Source: Parasponia andersonii (lineage: Eukaryota > Streptophyta > Magnoliopsida > Rosales > Cannabaceae). Taken from it: a stretch of DNA of 64,000 nt. Below are positions 23,279 through 34,673 of this stretch, one piece after another. The position numbers and the translations under genes were made by a program. The stretch is taken from assembly GCA_002914805.1 (NCBI GenBank), contig JXTB01000118.1:676065-740064 (forward strand), given 5' to 3'. The notes under the pieces are model-generated. The model had not been told where the DNA came from. It did no database searches and saw only the letters and a program-made list of their open reading frames with translations. The number at the start of each line of letters is the position of its first letter. Position 1 is the stretch's first letter.

Positions 23279-26200
23279 TCAAACCAATATCCCCTCACAA
23301 TCTTGTCTAACATATCTATCTTCTTCATTTGAAACATCAAGGAGAATGTCAATTCTTGTAGTATCTTGGGAGGTTGGAGTTATATCCTCATGCTCATCAT
23401 CTAACTCATAGAAACCCCTTGGTGGTGCTTTCAAAACAACATATCAATTGGATGATTCATGTTCTCTTGAGTAGAAAACTTGTTTAGCTTGTGATGCTAA
23501 TATAAAAAGGTCTCTTACAAATTAGTTTTGACCTTGGTGTAGATTAACTAAGGTAAAACCATCTTCAATTCTAACACCACTACGAACACTAGCCCAATCA
23601 CATTTAAACACCGGGACCTGAAATGCATGGTAATCCAATAATATTATGTCTTTTAACACCCCATAATACACAACCACATCAGATACTTGTGATGGATCTT
23701 TAGCACTTGCTCTACACATAGTTCTTGCTTCAAGAGAAACACCATTGTTCTGAGTTGACTTCTCAAATTCTTTCATGTTGAATTGTTGCTTATTGATGAT
23801 ATATCCATTGTAAGAAAGTGCATGTTTTCTTGGACAATATGCAAGCCATCTTAAGATTTCAGATTCATTACTATGAGAGGAATGAATAGGAATCTGTCAG
23901 AAATAATAAATAAACTTAAGCATTACATTTCTCACAATAGATCACTAAAGAAACCTTTATTGAAATAATTTACTTATGATGTGGTCAAAAGCATTAACCT
24001 TTTTCTTCAACCATTCTAGAAATTTCTTAATGTGTTTTTTCCATAGTAAGCCACTATTCTTCTCATAAACTTTGTTTGTTTCCTTCAGCTCATTCATATG
24101 CTTCCTAATTATTGCCTCAATGAGTTAGTTTTCTAAACNACTCTTCATTACGAGCTTCATTCTTCTTGATCTCAGTCGTTTGCCTAATAAACTCACTACA
24201 AAAATTCATGCACTCATCTGCAAGATAGCACTCTGCAATGCAAACTTCAGGTCTTGCACGGTTCCTAACATATCCTTTGAATATCTTAATTTCTCTGTCA
24301 CAATAGATACCAATAAATGATTAATATGATGTCAATATAGATTTTTTAAAAAAAAACTCAAAAGATAAGATAATTACCTTTCAAATGGGTACATCCAACG
24401 GATTGTACTGGTCCACATAATCGTGCTTCTCTTCCAATATGAATCACCAAGTGAATCATAACATCAAAAAATACTGGGGGAAAGAAATTCTCAAATAGGC
24501 ATAAAGTTTCAACAACTTCATTTTCATATTCCATTAATTTCTCTCTGTCAATAACTCTTTGACATACTTTATTAAAAAAATTGCATAATCTTATTATAGC
24601 ATCCCGTGGACCTTTAGGCATCAATCCTCTTATAGCAATGGTAATAATTGTTGCATCAAAACCTGGCAGTCATGCGATTTAAGGCCTATAAGCTTCAATT
24701 GTTCCATTGAAACACAATTTCTAATATTTGAGCTATATCCATCAGGCAACTTTAATGAGAATAACCTCCTACAAAATATTTGCTTCTCATGTCTTGACAA
24801 GGTATGTATATCTGCAGGAAGATATGTTCTACTCCCACGAGCTTCTGGATGTAATTCAGACCTAAAACCCATTTTTTTTTTAAATCGTCACGATCTTTAA
24901 GTCCGTATTTTGTTTTTCCAGGAACATCTAATAGTGTATTAATGATACTTTCACAAACATTTTTCTCTATGTGCATCACGTCCAAGTTGTGTCGCACATA
25001 GAATTCCTACAAAAATTGTTGCAAAAATGATCATTCAAAATGTTGAACTAAATCAAGTAAATTAGTATTTAAAAAGTGTGCTAACTAGAACTAACCTGCC
25101 AATAAGGTAACTCAAAAAATATTGATCGCTTATTCCACATTTCTTGAGGTTCATCAGTTTTCTTTTGCTTCTTTTTCTTCTTTGTTTTTCCCCATTCATT
25201 TTGAAAATCTTTTAGAGTTTCAAAAATTCTTCTACCAGTCTTGATCCTTGGAGCATTCCCATTCTCTTCTTTTCCATCAAACCAACTTTTTCTTGTTCGA
25301 AATGGATGGTTTGGAGGAAGGAATTTTCTATGACACCTAAATGAAAACTTCGTACTACACAGAAGCCATTCTGAATGTGTATCCTCACCACATAAAGGAC
25401 ATGCAACACTTCCTTTGTTAGGACACCCGGCAAGGTTTCCATACGCTGGAAAATCTGGTATTGTCCACGTCAAAATTGCTCTCAACTTGAAACTAGTTCA
25501 ATCAAATATATCGTGAACATCAATTCCATCGTTCCACAATATTTTCAAATCATCTATTAGTGGCTCCAAATATATATCAATGTCATGACCAGGTTGCTTA
25601 GAACCTGGAATCAACAATGTCGGCAAAATATTCTCAGGTTTCATGCACAACCATGGTAGTAGGTTATACATAACTAACATCACAGGCCAGATACTATATC
25701 TAGAACTCAAGTTGCTAAAGGGATTGAATCCATCAGTAGAAAGACCAAGTCTAAGATTACGAAATTCATTTGAAAACAATGACCATTTCTCATTAACCAA
25801 CTCCCAAGATACAGAATCTACTGGGTGGCGCATTTTTCTATCATCACTTTTATTATTGTGATGCCACCTTAAATTTTCAGCCAATCTTTTAGACTTAAAC
25901 ATTCTTTTGAACCTTGGTATTATAGGAAAATACCTCAAGACCTTGGCAAGAATACCTTTTCAAACCTTGTTATTAACTTTATCATGCATCCACATTGAGG
26001 TATTACACTTTGGGTATTCTTCCATATTCTCCTTATCTTTTCTAAACAAGCAACAATCATTAACACATGCATGAATCTTCTTGTATCCTAAATCAAATGA
26101 ACAAAGAAATTTTCTAATAGAATACATAGACGTGAGAATCACATTATCTAATGGTAACATTTCATATAACAGCTGCAATAATCCATCAAAACTTTTATCA

Positions 26201-26750
26201 GACCATCCATTGAGAGTTTTAAGCTTGTACAAGGTGACAATGGCTAATAATTTTGTGTATTTAATGCAACCTGGATACAATGGAGTTTCTGCATCTTCTA
26301 ATTGTTTAGTGAAACTTGGGGCTTCACTTTCTCTTTGTTCTACATAGTTATCACCATAAACATCTGTAGCTTTAAACAAATTATATGCACCCCCAAGTGT
26401 CCATTTCTTCTACTTCTTCACTATTAGATGATCCTTGCCCATGATAAATCCAAATTGTGTATGTTGGATCCATCCCATTAATTACCAAGTGCTCATAAAC
26501 ATTACTAACATATTGGTAACTTAAATTTCGACAAACTTTGCAAGGACATAACAACTTTTCTGGATAACCAGCTTCCTTTTCTACTATCTCTACAAAATTC
26601 TTTGCACCTTTCTTGTACTCATCAGCTCTACAATTGCATGTGAAAATATACTTAGATATTTACCAATTAAGAGTCCTATTTTCATATTAGTTGACATTAT
26701 ACATGTTAGTCCTATTCTTACCTATTTAAGCGTACCCAACTTTTATCCAT
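23279..26750 (-). pseudogene. CACTA transposase (TNP2/Transposase_21 type), decayed
   Basis: It starts MDKSWVRLNR at 26750 (transposase-associated domain), with an intron and then a CPCKVCRN block near 26540. Further on come the Transposase_21 core (STDGFNPFSNLSSRYSIWP near 25730; NILPTLLIPGSKQPG near 25620), LGCGED-type sequence near 25400, NLDVMHIEKNV near 24980, a DUF4218-type part (FDVMIHLVIHIGREARLCGP near 24440), a DUF4216-type part (VFKCDWASV near 23590), and a stop at 23279. Introns with ordinary borders occur (donor near 25096, acceptor near 25012). Breaks I can see: a frameshift near 26390, stops near 25960 and 25498, a frameshift in the A-run near 24880, another near 24635, and a stop near 23435. 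An N lies at 24139. It would catalyse cut-and-paste transposition if intact. Confidence 0.88.
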
Positions 26751-27780
26751 CACCTACAAGTCAGCAACTTACTTTTCCTGTTATAACCAGTGCATTGTCA
26801 AGTCTCAAGACTAATAGAGTTAAACCTATGACCTTAATTAGTTGATTGTTGCATTAAAAAATATGATCATTTTAGTACCAGATTCATATCGATAACTTCC
26901 ATATAAAACTAGAAATAAAGACACTTCAATTACAAAATAAAAGAACAAAGCAAACAACTTGAACAAATTTGATGTATACTAAATAAATAAGTAACTAATA
27001 CCACACATAAATGTTTGTATAATAAGCTTAAACATAGCACTGGGATGAAAATCTTGTTAAAGTTCTTAATCAAAAAGAAAAAGAAAAAGAAAACAAGCAT
27101 TTATACTAACCTCTTTGCTCAAAAAGAAATCCCTCTCTTCTTGTTAAGTGGGTGGCTTAACCAAAATCGATAAATACAACTCTATATTAAAACAAAAAGA
27201 CCAGTTAAACATAATTTTCTAAATTCAAAGTTGTAATCAATAAAAACGAACATGTAATTCTCTAAAGTACCAAAGAAAAATAAATCCATAAATCATTGAT
27301 AGTCCAAATAAAACATAATAACCTAGCTTAAAAACAAAACTGTTGGATCTTTCAAAAAACTTACAGAAAGAAATATACACAAATCAGTTAATTGTAGTAA
27401 TTTTTTGTACCATGGTAGACTTAGAAATTGGAAATCAATCAGTAGTTCTATAATATACTTTTGCACGTCAGGTCAGGTGTGAACCAAATATGTTTTTATA
27501 CTTCTTTTGTTTGGTATAATTAAAGAGAAAAAAAAAGTTTAAAAACCAAGACTTAATCATTCTGTATGTTTTCATATTAATGCAAATAAACCTACATACT
27601 ATAAAAAAAGTGAATTGCTAATTTGACTAACTCACAAAGCAAATAATCTGCTACTTACACAATAAAAAATAAAAAAAAATTGGTCATGACTCAAATAAAA
27701 AATTAATTTGCTATCCAACTTGAAAGCACAATAAAAAATGTCAATTAATTGCCACTTATTGCTTGAGTGTGCTCTACGTG

Positions 27781-27918
27781 GAGATCAATTTAGATTATCA
27801 AGAAACAAGAAAGATAAAAGCAAGTTCTTACATATTAGGTGAGAGACACGAGATCAATTTAGATTATCAAGAAACAAGAAAGATAAAAGCAAGTTCTTAC
27901 ATATTAGGTGAGAGACAC
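27781..27918 (+). repeat. Perfect 69-base tandem duplication
   Basis: 27781-27849 and 27850-27918 are identical by direct reading (both start GAGATCAATTTAGATTATCA). Identity over 69 bases implies a very recent event or an assembly artefact. Confidence 0.9.
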
Positions 27919-28373
27919 AAACTTTGAACAGAACCTGTCAACTATGACCAACAGTTAAAGTGTTAAGCTGAAACAAAAGAGCAAAAATCAGCCAAAAAAA
28001 CCATACAAAAAAAGCAAGAATTAGCACAACCCAATAGATAAAAGCAAAGACTTTCAACACAAGTTCAGACCAAATAAAAAATGTCACAAGTTACTCCAAG
28101 TTTAGGCCTGTCTAGCTTAGTCCATAGAGTTACTTGAAGGACTATAAGAGAATAATAAAAAAAGGATAATAATATGTACATGCCTATTTAGGACAAATTA
28201 CATATAAGCTATTTTGCCTAATGAAGCAATCAGTCTCAAAACGATTTTCCTTTTCAATAAACTCCTTCAACCAATTATATACTCATCAACTATTATATCA
28301 TCAATGAGTTAAAGATAAAGCAAATACAAGACATTCCAATTCAAAAAATCAATAAATTAGCTATAATTATCTA

Positions 28374-28399
28374 ATATATATATATATATATATATATAT
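28374..28399. repeat. (AT)n microsatellite
   Basis: Uninterrupted AT dinucleotides inside the CACTA element. Confidence 0.9.
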
Positions 28400-28866
28400 T
28401 GACAAAACTCATTCAACCAACATTCTTGTCTTTTCCTAATTAGTTTATTGTTTTATAGACTAGACTTGGCTATGTTCCTCTTTTCGAAACAAAGTCAGCC
28501 AAGGGATTTAACCTATTTCAATTATTCATAGCAACAATCTTAGTGGGCATTTGCTCGATTATTGTGTACAGAGTAAGGTATATAACAATAATCCAACCAA
28601 AGAAGAAGGTACACTAAGATTATAATTTATGGGCTTAGATTGGACTCAATTTATAAAATCGCCAATTTTTTTTTCTTTCTCAGCTTTTGTTCTCTCTTTA
28701 CTGGCTTATCACTCTCGTCACAATTTCAAACATAGACTCTCCCTCAGATTATGTGTTTAAATACTAAGCAAATATGACGAGAAAGGTTTGTTAAGAATGG
28801 ACATATTTGTGTGCACCGTGGACCCAAAAGTAGAGCCACCATTAATGGTGGTCAATCTTCTTCCTA

Positions 28867-29395
28867 AACCAGAGTATTATGAACTCAGAACTGCAAGCAA
28901 TAATCTAGCAAAATAAAATCCAAAAAATCACAACAAAATATCATAAACCTGAGAATCTAAAAGTAAAGAACCCAGAAATACAAGCAATGATCTAGAAAAA
29001 CAAAACCCATAAACTAGAGTATTNCAAGCAATAATCTAGCAAAATAAAATCCAAAAAATCACAACAAAATATCATAAACCTGAGAATCTGAAAGTAAAGA
29101 ACCCAGAAATACAAGCAATGATCTAGAAAAACAAAACCCATAAACTAGAGTATTATGAACCCAGAAATGCAAGCAATAATCTGGAAAAATAAAACCCAAA
29201 AAATCACAACAAAACATCATAAACCTGAAAAACTAAAAGTGAAGAATTCAGAAATGAAAGTAATGATCTAGAAAAACAAAACCCATAAACTAGAGTATTA
29301 TGAATCCAGAAATGCAAGCAATAATCTAGAAAAACAAAACCCAAAAAATCACAACAAAACATCATAAACCTGAAGAACTGAAAGCAAAGATGCAT
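28867..29395 (+). repeat. Tandem array of ~145-base units near the CACTA right end
   Basis: About three and a half units begin at about 28870, 29020, 29147 and 29293. Each contains CAAGCAATAATCTAG, an AAAAAATCACAACAAAA stretch and CATAAACCTGA. Unit two starts at an N (29024) and lacks about 15 bases there. Internal half-units also resemble each other (AAGCAATGATCTAG). Such arrays near CACTA ends can bind the accessory protein, but that is inference. Confidence 0.85.
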
Positions 29396-29893
29396 AGAAA
29401 ACGAACCAAAGAGGACAAAGACATAGATAGCTACAAAATCTTCATTGAATTTCTTTTCTCCTTCGTCAGATCCCAATTAGAGAGAGAAAAATCTGAAACA
29501 AAGCCATTTGAGAGAAAATTAGAGCTGAAACAAGGAAATTTAGGTTAAATTAGATAGAAATAATAGAGCATTAGGATTGAAGAACGAATAACAAAGATTT
29601 AGCGTTGACCCATTGAATAAAACCAGGGAGATTCTTCGTTTTTGAGAAAGCTCACAAGATTAGGGATTCAATGAGAGAGAGAAGAGAAATAAAGCATAGA
29701 GTGAGACAAAATGAGTCAAGGTATTATTTATTTTCTTTTAGCACTAAAGCTCTAAATTTTTCAAGGGAAACTGTGTATTTTTTTTTTATGTTTTGCGGGA
29801 AATGCGTCACCCCCACCTACGCCCAAATTTTTCCTTATTTCTAGTAAACTAATGTAACACTTTTTCTAAACTGTTATTAATCTAGTGTTATAA

Positions 29894-29913
29894 AAAGGTC
29901 CTATTGTTGTAGT
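29894..29913 (-). repeat. Right terminus of the CACTA element
   Basis: Read on the minus strand it begins CACTACAACAATAGGACC, a standard CACTA end. ACA then GTTAG follow on the plus strand. Confidence 0.85.
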
Positions 29914-29916
29914 GAC

Positions 29917-29921
29917 AGTTA
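29917..29921. repeat. Right 5-bp target duplication (GTTAG) of the gypsy element
   Basis: It follows the CACTA's right ACA duplication and repeats the GTTAG at 10626. Host DNA resumes at 29922. Confidence 0.8.
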
Positions 29922-30459
29922 GTGTCTTCCCCTTTCAACCATAGTGTCCCACTCCCATGTCTGGTTACTTCTCAATTATAAAGCACAAATAAAGCCTTTT
30001 AGGATATGTAATATTTTTCACAATTGTGTCAAACCTTGAATATATTTAATTCGTACGTTTTCTAGAATTTCCAATTTCTTTCCTTTTTTTCTTTCGAACT
30101 TTGTTGTAATTGCTAAATTTCCACAATTACATGTGTTAGTTCTTGAGTTGCTTATTTTTTTAGCCGTTAATTTTGGTTTAAATTCTCGAGAACTTTTGAG
30201 AAGTTAAAAATATCTAAATTGACAAATATTTGCAGCTTTGTTGCATTTACCTACAGACCAAATGGTGCCCCATGGGATCATTTGTAATCTTCTTGTGTGC
30301 CCAGCCTCTACTTAAATCTTTTATATCCTAAGGTACTTGCAATTCTGGTTACGAAGATGTTCTTTCTTTCTTGTCCTTTCTCTTTTAGAATAAAAATATT
30401 GCTATAAAATTAAAGAGAACACCAGTACTGATGACACATAACCGTCTTATTCATAATTT
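29922..30459 (+). repeat. Host flank with duplicated block A1 (similar to 47815-48050 and 48560-48745)
   Basis: 30085-30265 resembles 48560-48745 (TTTGTTGTAATTGCT, then a GGTTT-AATTCTC-AGAAC block). 30240-30460 resembles 47815-48050 (ACAGACCAAATG, GTCATTTGTAATCTTC, GAAGA-GTTCTTTCTT). The two blocks are in opposite order at 48 kb, which suggests a tandem array of a larger host unit. No coding frame is apparent. Confidence 0.65.
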
Positions 30460-31590
30460 TTGGGGTTCTTGGTGCATTTAGTCCCTCCACTATACAAGTT
30501 ATTACGATTTGGTCTCTTAATTTTCAATTTTAGCAGTTAAGTATTTTAACTATTTGATTACTTGCAATTTGGTCTTAAATGCTAACTATCGTTAGCTTTC
30601 TCATAGAAATGCACGTGAGGTGTCACGTGAGGTTGTTTGCTGAGAAATTAAGGGATAATTACGAGATTTTTCATAGGTAATTAAAATATGTAGCCCACAA
30701 ATATAGCTTCTTACCTCAGTAAACATAAAACACAAATATTGACCAAAATTATCACAATTCCAATAATTTAATTCTACTTATACTATATTACTGATCACAA
30801 TATAATATTAATTTATATATTCATGTTAATACATATACTAAAAAACAATATTTACATAGCAAAAGAGTATGCAAAATTAAAAATTATAGTAATAAATTAT
30901 TAATAAAATCAAGGAAATTGCATATTCCATTGAATTATAAAATAATTAATATTATATGAATATATCAATAGACAAAACCGAAGCAATATCACAGGTACCA
31001 ATCTAAATTATCGTATAATAATCCATTAATTATTAATTTTATGGTAAAAAAATTACATTAGAACTAAAGAAGAAACTCCATTAACGCAAGAATTGACAAG
31101 CAAACACTAGCAAAGAAAAGGGGAAAATGCAACAAAACTAAGAGCCCAAAAGCAGGAAGCAACCAAAACCCAATATAATAATCTTAACACTAACTTGTAC
31201 AAGACACCTAAATTTACTATATTCAGGTGTTTCAACATCAGTACAATCGTCACTTTATGCTACCAATAGATTGCTCGTCCACAAAATTAATATTTTCACC
31301 TATAGAGACTAGTAAATTTAAAGAAGAACATCTTTAATTTGACGAACCCTGAAAGCGCTGTAAAAAAAAATGATAAATAATACCACTTCCCCTCCATTGA
31401 ACTCAGTTTTCCCTTCCATATATAACACATGACAAAATCTTCCCAACATGACCCCTGGAAAGTCTCATAATTACCTCTCAATTTCTCAGCAAACAACCTC
31501 ATGTGCATTTAGAGAAAGTTAACGATAGTTAGCATTTAAGAACAAATTATTAGCAATCAAATAGTTAAAAGANTTTTTTTTTTTTTAAGA
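30460..31590. mobile_element. Non-autonomous element with ~110-base inverted repeats
   Basis: The left arm near 30545-30680 and the complement of 31443-31570 share long runs, such as TTAACTATTTGATT, AAATGCTAACTATCGTTA and GAGGTTGTTTGCTGAGAAATT. The interior is AT-rich without a gene. The left end has a GGTGCATTTAGTCCCTCC start like many Mutator-type ends. The right end runs into an N (31573) and a T-run, so its boundary is lost. It interrupts a duplicated host block: similarity to 48 kb stops before it and resumes after it. Confidence 0.6.
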
Positions 31591-31659
31591 GAAAAGAGAA
31601 TCGATAGTGTTCCCAGTGCTCTTCCTGCGAGGGGTCCTAATCGGGACTACAATGATAGG

Positions 31660-32115
31660 ACCCATATTGCTGTGTTCTGGTCAGCTAGTATTGTCTAGCA
31701 TGGGTGAGTTGTTGCCTGTACCCTTTATATTATATTTAATTTTATTTTTTTAGAATTTGGGTTAGTAATGAACTTTTCCTGATTGGACGCTGTAGGGAAT
31801 TCGCAATCTCGAGGTGCTTTCGCTTCGATTGCGGTTGGGCGGGCCATGTAACTTTATTCCAACTACGCATTTTTTATTTTTATTTTTTATATTTCGATTC
31901 CGTTCATACTTAAAGTTTCAAATTAGTCTCAGTCAGCCTATTGATCCTTTGCAATTAGGTGTTTGCGGATTTACAGGTCAGAAAGTCGAGTCCACTGGAC
32001 AATACTGACTGAGAAGAGCCTGGTATTAGTACCACTTGATTATGAGAAGGTATTTGGATTGACATTTCTCTTTCCAATGTGTGTGTGTGTGTTTGTTTGA
32101 TTTTTGTACTGTGAT
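31660..32115 (+). repeat. Duplicated host block A2 (similar to 48170-48540)
   Basis: Shared collinear phrases include ATGGGTGAGTTG, GCAATCTCGAGGTGCT, AAGTTTCAAATTAGTCTCAG and GAAAGTCGAGTC. The ATGG|GTGAGT at 31699 and the acceptor-like GCTGTAG at 31791-31797 might be a tiny first exon and its intron, but this is uncertain. Confidence 0.7.
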
Positions 32116-32808
32116 ATTATGAGTACCCATCTTTGTTTGCCTCAAATTTTTCTAGGTTCCCTTTTTTCTTTGTTTCTTTTTTTTTTTTTCCCTTCTCTTT
32201 TGTTGAAGAAGAGACTAGAGGAGTCAGCTCCACGTCATTTGACCGAACTAAGTGCCGAGTCTTGAGCTTTGCTGTTAATCAGTTATAGCTGTTATCAACC
32301 ATGTAACCATGTATTTACCAATCTGTTAGAAAGGTTTTTTGTTAGAAAGATCTTCTCTTGCATTCATTTCAGTATAAATAATAGTCAAAATATCTCTCAG
32401 AGCTTGAGCTGAGATTCAAACAATTTCATCTATTCTTCTACATTTTCCTCTGTAATTTTCTCTGTTCCCAAACACTCGTATTCCTTGACTTCTTTCGATA
32501 GGTGCCTGTTCTAAGCTTTCATGTTTTAAGTGTTTGTAAGGCATGACCTTTGCTGTCACAAGTACAACAAAAGGCAAACTGATGCTGCTTAAAATTTCAT
32601 TGCTTATTCGCAAGATTTTAGGGTGCTTGACTTAAATGTTGTAAGAACGGAAAAAAAAAAAAATAAATAAATAAAAATACAGCATTCAGCAAATGATTAC
32701 GTTTAAATTTAAGTGGGAGAATAAGCAATCCGTATACAAATTGAACTGTTGTAACCAAGATCAGGTTACCAGTTTGATCTAACAAACTTCTCAGTCCAAT
32801 ATCCCTTT
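32116..32808. other. Unassigned intergenic sequence
   Basis: Contains T-rich tracts, a TATAAATA-like stretch near 32373, and a segment at 32273-32474 that has TG...CA ends but no supporting duplication. No gene is recognised. Confidence 0.4.
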
Positions 32809-33334
32809 TGAATTGAAGTATCAAACACGTATATCAACAATAAGACAAGTACCAATAGAGAGCACAGAACATAGAAATATTATGTGGTTCGGCTAAGGCA
32901 ACCTACATCCATGGGGAATGCCAAGAGCATCAGAATCTTATTACTCAAAGGAGATTACAATCACTCTTCCTACAACTTCTCTCACTAAAGCTCAATCAAA
33001 TTCTAAGAGCTCCTAACTCTACAATACACTGTTTCACGCAAGTCTATATATCAAACAGAAAAGTTTACAGCCTATATATTCGTACACATGTCAACCAGAC
33101 TTGGACCCATTAACTTGTATAAAATAATTTGACATTTTATCACCAATAGAATCCCTCCACGTCAGCATAAATTATAAGCACTATGTCATAACAAATTGAA
33201 CTAATGTATCTTAAGGATAAGCAGCTCATTTTATCATAACAGTGTCACTCAAACTTTACCAACATTTTTTGCTATTGTCCTATTACTAGGAGAAAAGTTC
33301 ATAACACATTAGAATATTCGACCAACGTCCAACA
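32809..33334 (-). repeat. Probable copia-type solo LTR
   Basis: On the minus strand it would begin TGTTGGACGTTGG and end in CA near 32809. It contains the GTGGTTCGGC and CCTACATCCATGGGG phrases typical of Tork-like copia LTRs, also seen in the LTR at 34167. No coding part adjoins it, and no target duplication was confirmed. Confidence 0.45.
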
Positions 33335-33559
33335 CTACTACAATGGCGACTACTATAGCTTCTCATTCTTCTCAAATGTGTTTTCAATGATAAAAGTACG
33401 CATATGTAATGGGTATTGGAATGTCGTTAGAGCTTCATAGAATTATGTTAAATTACGTAGAAATTACCATCTTTTGAAAAGGTTAAGTATGATTAGACCA
33501 CTTTTGAAAAAACGAAAAAAAAAAGTATGATTAGACCAAACAAGCATAATCTCAATCTT

Positions 33560-33765
33560 ATATTTTGTTGTGATTTTGCTAAACAAGCGGAAGCACAACA
33601 CTACTGAAAATAGTTAGACCAAAGTGTCATCCTTCTTTTTCAGTAAAGAGTTTGATGTTTTTTTTATATGCATAGTCTAGTTCACTCGCATGTCTAGCCT
33701 GGGTACGTAAATGTGACTGTTGTACCATTCACCAGTCTAATTTCATACGCATCAGAATGTGTTGC
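33560..33765 (+). repeat. Duplicated host block A3 (similar to 49680-49885)
   Basis: Shared order: a lysine/asparagine-like A-rich start, AAAGAGTTT, a CA-CATGTC-AGCC stretch, TTGTAC-ATTCACCA and TCTAATTTCATACGCATC. At 49.7 kb this lies in an intron of the unidentified gene. Confidence 0.65.
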
Positions 33766-34166
33766 AGTCGTACAGTATGTTTATACGCTTTCTTTTTTTC
33801 TTTTTTAAACGTGCTTTAGGAGTTTCTACGCATTGCCTTATACCAGCTCTGTTTCGTCATGTCAGCGCTAATATTAGCTGTTTCCTTGGAGTCAAAATTT
33901 AGACTTCTAATTCTTTCACGATCTCTCTATTTACATGTATAATCTCTATTTATGAGTTTCTTCAGTACCTTTGGAATTGCAAACAATATACTTGGAATCA
34001 TTAGGCTGCTTGAATTATCCTTGCAACTCATGGTGACGCACCTGGCCAAGTTTTGGCTGAGGACCTAGCGTGCGGTCCTGGAAACAACAGGTCATTTTCG
34101 ATCTTAATAAGCTTATAGCTTAGAAGTTCTTTCCCAATTTCTATGCTCTGATTTTAAATTACTCTG
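33766..34166. other. Intergenic sequence without recognisable features
   Basis: No open frame or repeat found by eye. Confidence 0.4.
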
Positions 34167-34574
34167 TGTTGTGCAGCGGAAATACAACAACTCCAAATAT
34201 TTATATTTAATACTAAGACAATATTAAATATAAACTACTAACTAGCTATTGAAATTAATAAAGACAAAAAATATGCAGAAAATACTAAATGCAAAAATAA
34301 AGGAGAACACAAAATTTAGCGAGGTTCGGCAAATTACCTACGTTCTGTGGGTATTGTTGACCACTTCACTAACTTCAAAAGGGTAAAAACAAAATTATGG
34401 AGATTTTTACGAATAAAGGTCCGCACCCATAGGGAAACTAATTTTGAGATGATTAAAAATTAATTACAGAAGTTTTTATTTATAGCTAACAGTAGACCCC
34501 AAATATTCATACACAAGAGACGTGGGACAAAGTACAAAACAATTATAAAAGCTAACAAGCCAAAATTCTAACAA
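34167..34574 (-). repeat. 3' LTR of the copia element
   Basis: On the minus strand it starts TGTTAGAATTTTGG after the purine tract CCAAGGTGGAGAT. It ends near the CCGCTGCAC stretch at about 34170. The outer edge is uncertain by a few bases. Confidence 0.7.
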
Positions 34575-34673
34575 TCTCCACCTTGGTGAATTAGCAGGTA
34601 CTACCCAAATTTTTCCAACTCCCGTATCCTCTTTCCATTACAGCAATTCTACTTTATGCGCTGAAAGGCGCCA

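Larger units (their letters stand above)
26751..28866. other. Non-coding 5' part of the CACTA transposase transcription unit
   Basis: AT-rich sequence between the transposase start and the tandem array near the right end. No open frame looks protein-like. It holds an exact tandem duplication (27781-27918) and an (AT)n run, and probably the promoter and leader introns of the transposase. Confidence 0.55.
19345..29913 (-). mobile_element. CACTA (En/Spm) DNA transposon, about 10.6 kb
   Basis: The left end TACTACAAGAAATAAG and the complement of the right end, CACTACAACAATAGG, are CACTA-type termini. The left first base is T instead of C. Three-base duplications ACA flank it at 19342-19344 and 29914-29916. 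Subterminal ATAACACTTTT-type repeats occur at both ends (near 19410-19460 and 29850-29895). Two genes lie on the minus strand, reading from right to left: a TNP2/TPD-type transposase and a TNPA-like protein with a Transposase_24 (Ptta/En/Spm) region. The genes carry several stops and frameshifts, so it is probably not autonomous. It sits within the terminal bases of the gypsy 3' LTR, so it is the younger insertion. Confidence 0.93.

Noticed and set aside
27781-29395. Possible CRISPR-like or satellite array
   Set aside because: Units are long, few and without unique spacers; it is an ordinary tandem duplication inside a CACTA element of a plant genome.
29204-29476. Minus-strand 90-residue frame starting MGSDEGEKKF
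   Set aside because: It runs through the tandem array and is composed of aromatic-rich repeat translations; at most it is leader sequence of the CACTA transcript.
32273-32474. 200-base TG...CA stretch with a TATAAATA-like motif, considered as a small copia solo LTR
   Set aside because: Flanking 5-base sequences do not match, and no similar copy is seen in the window.
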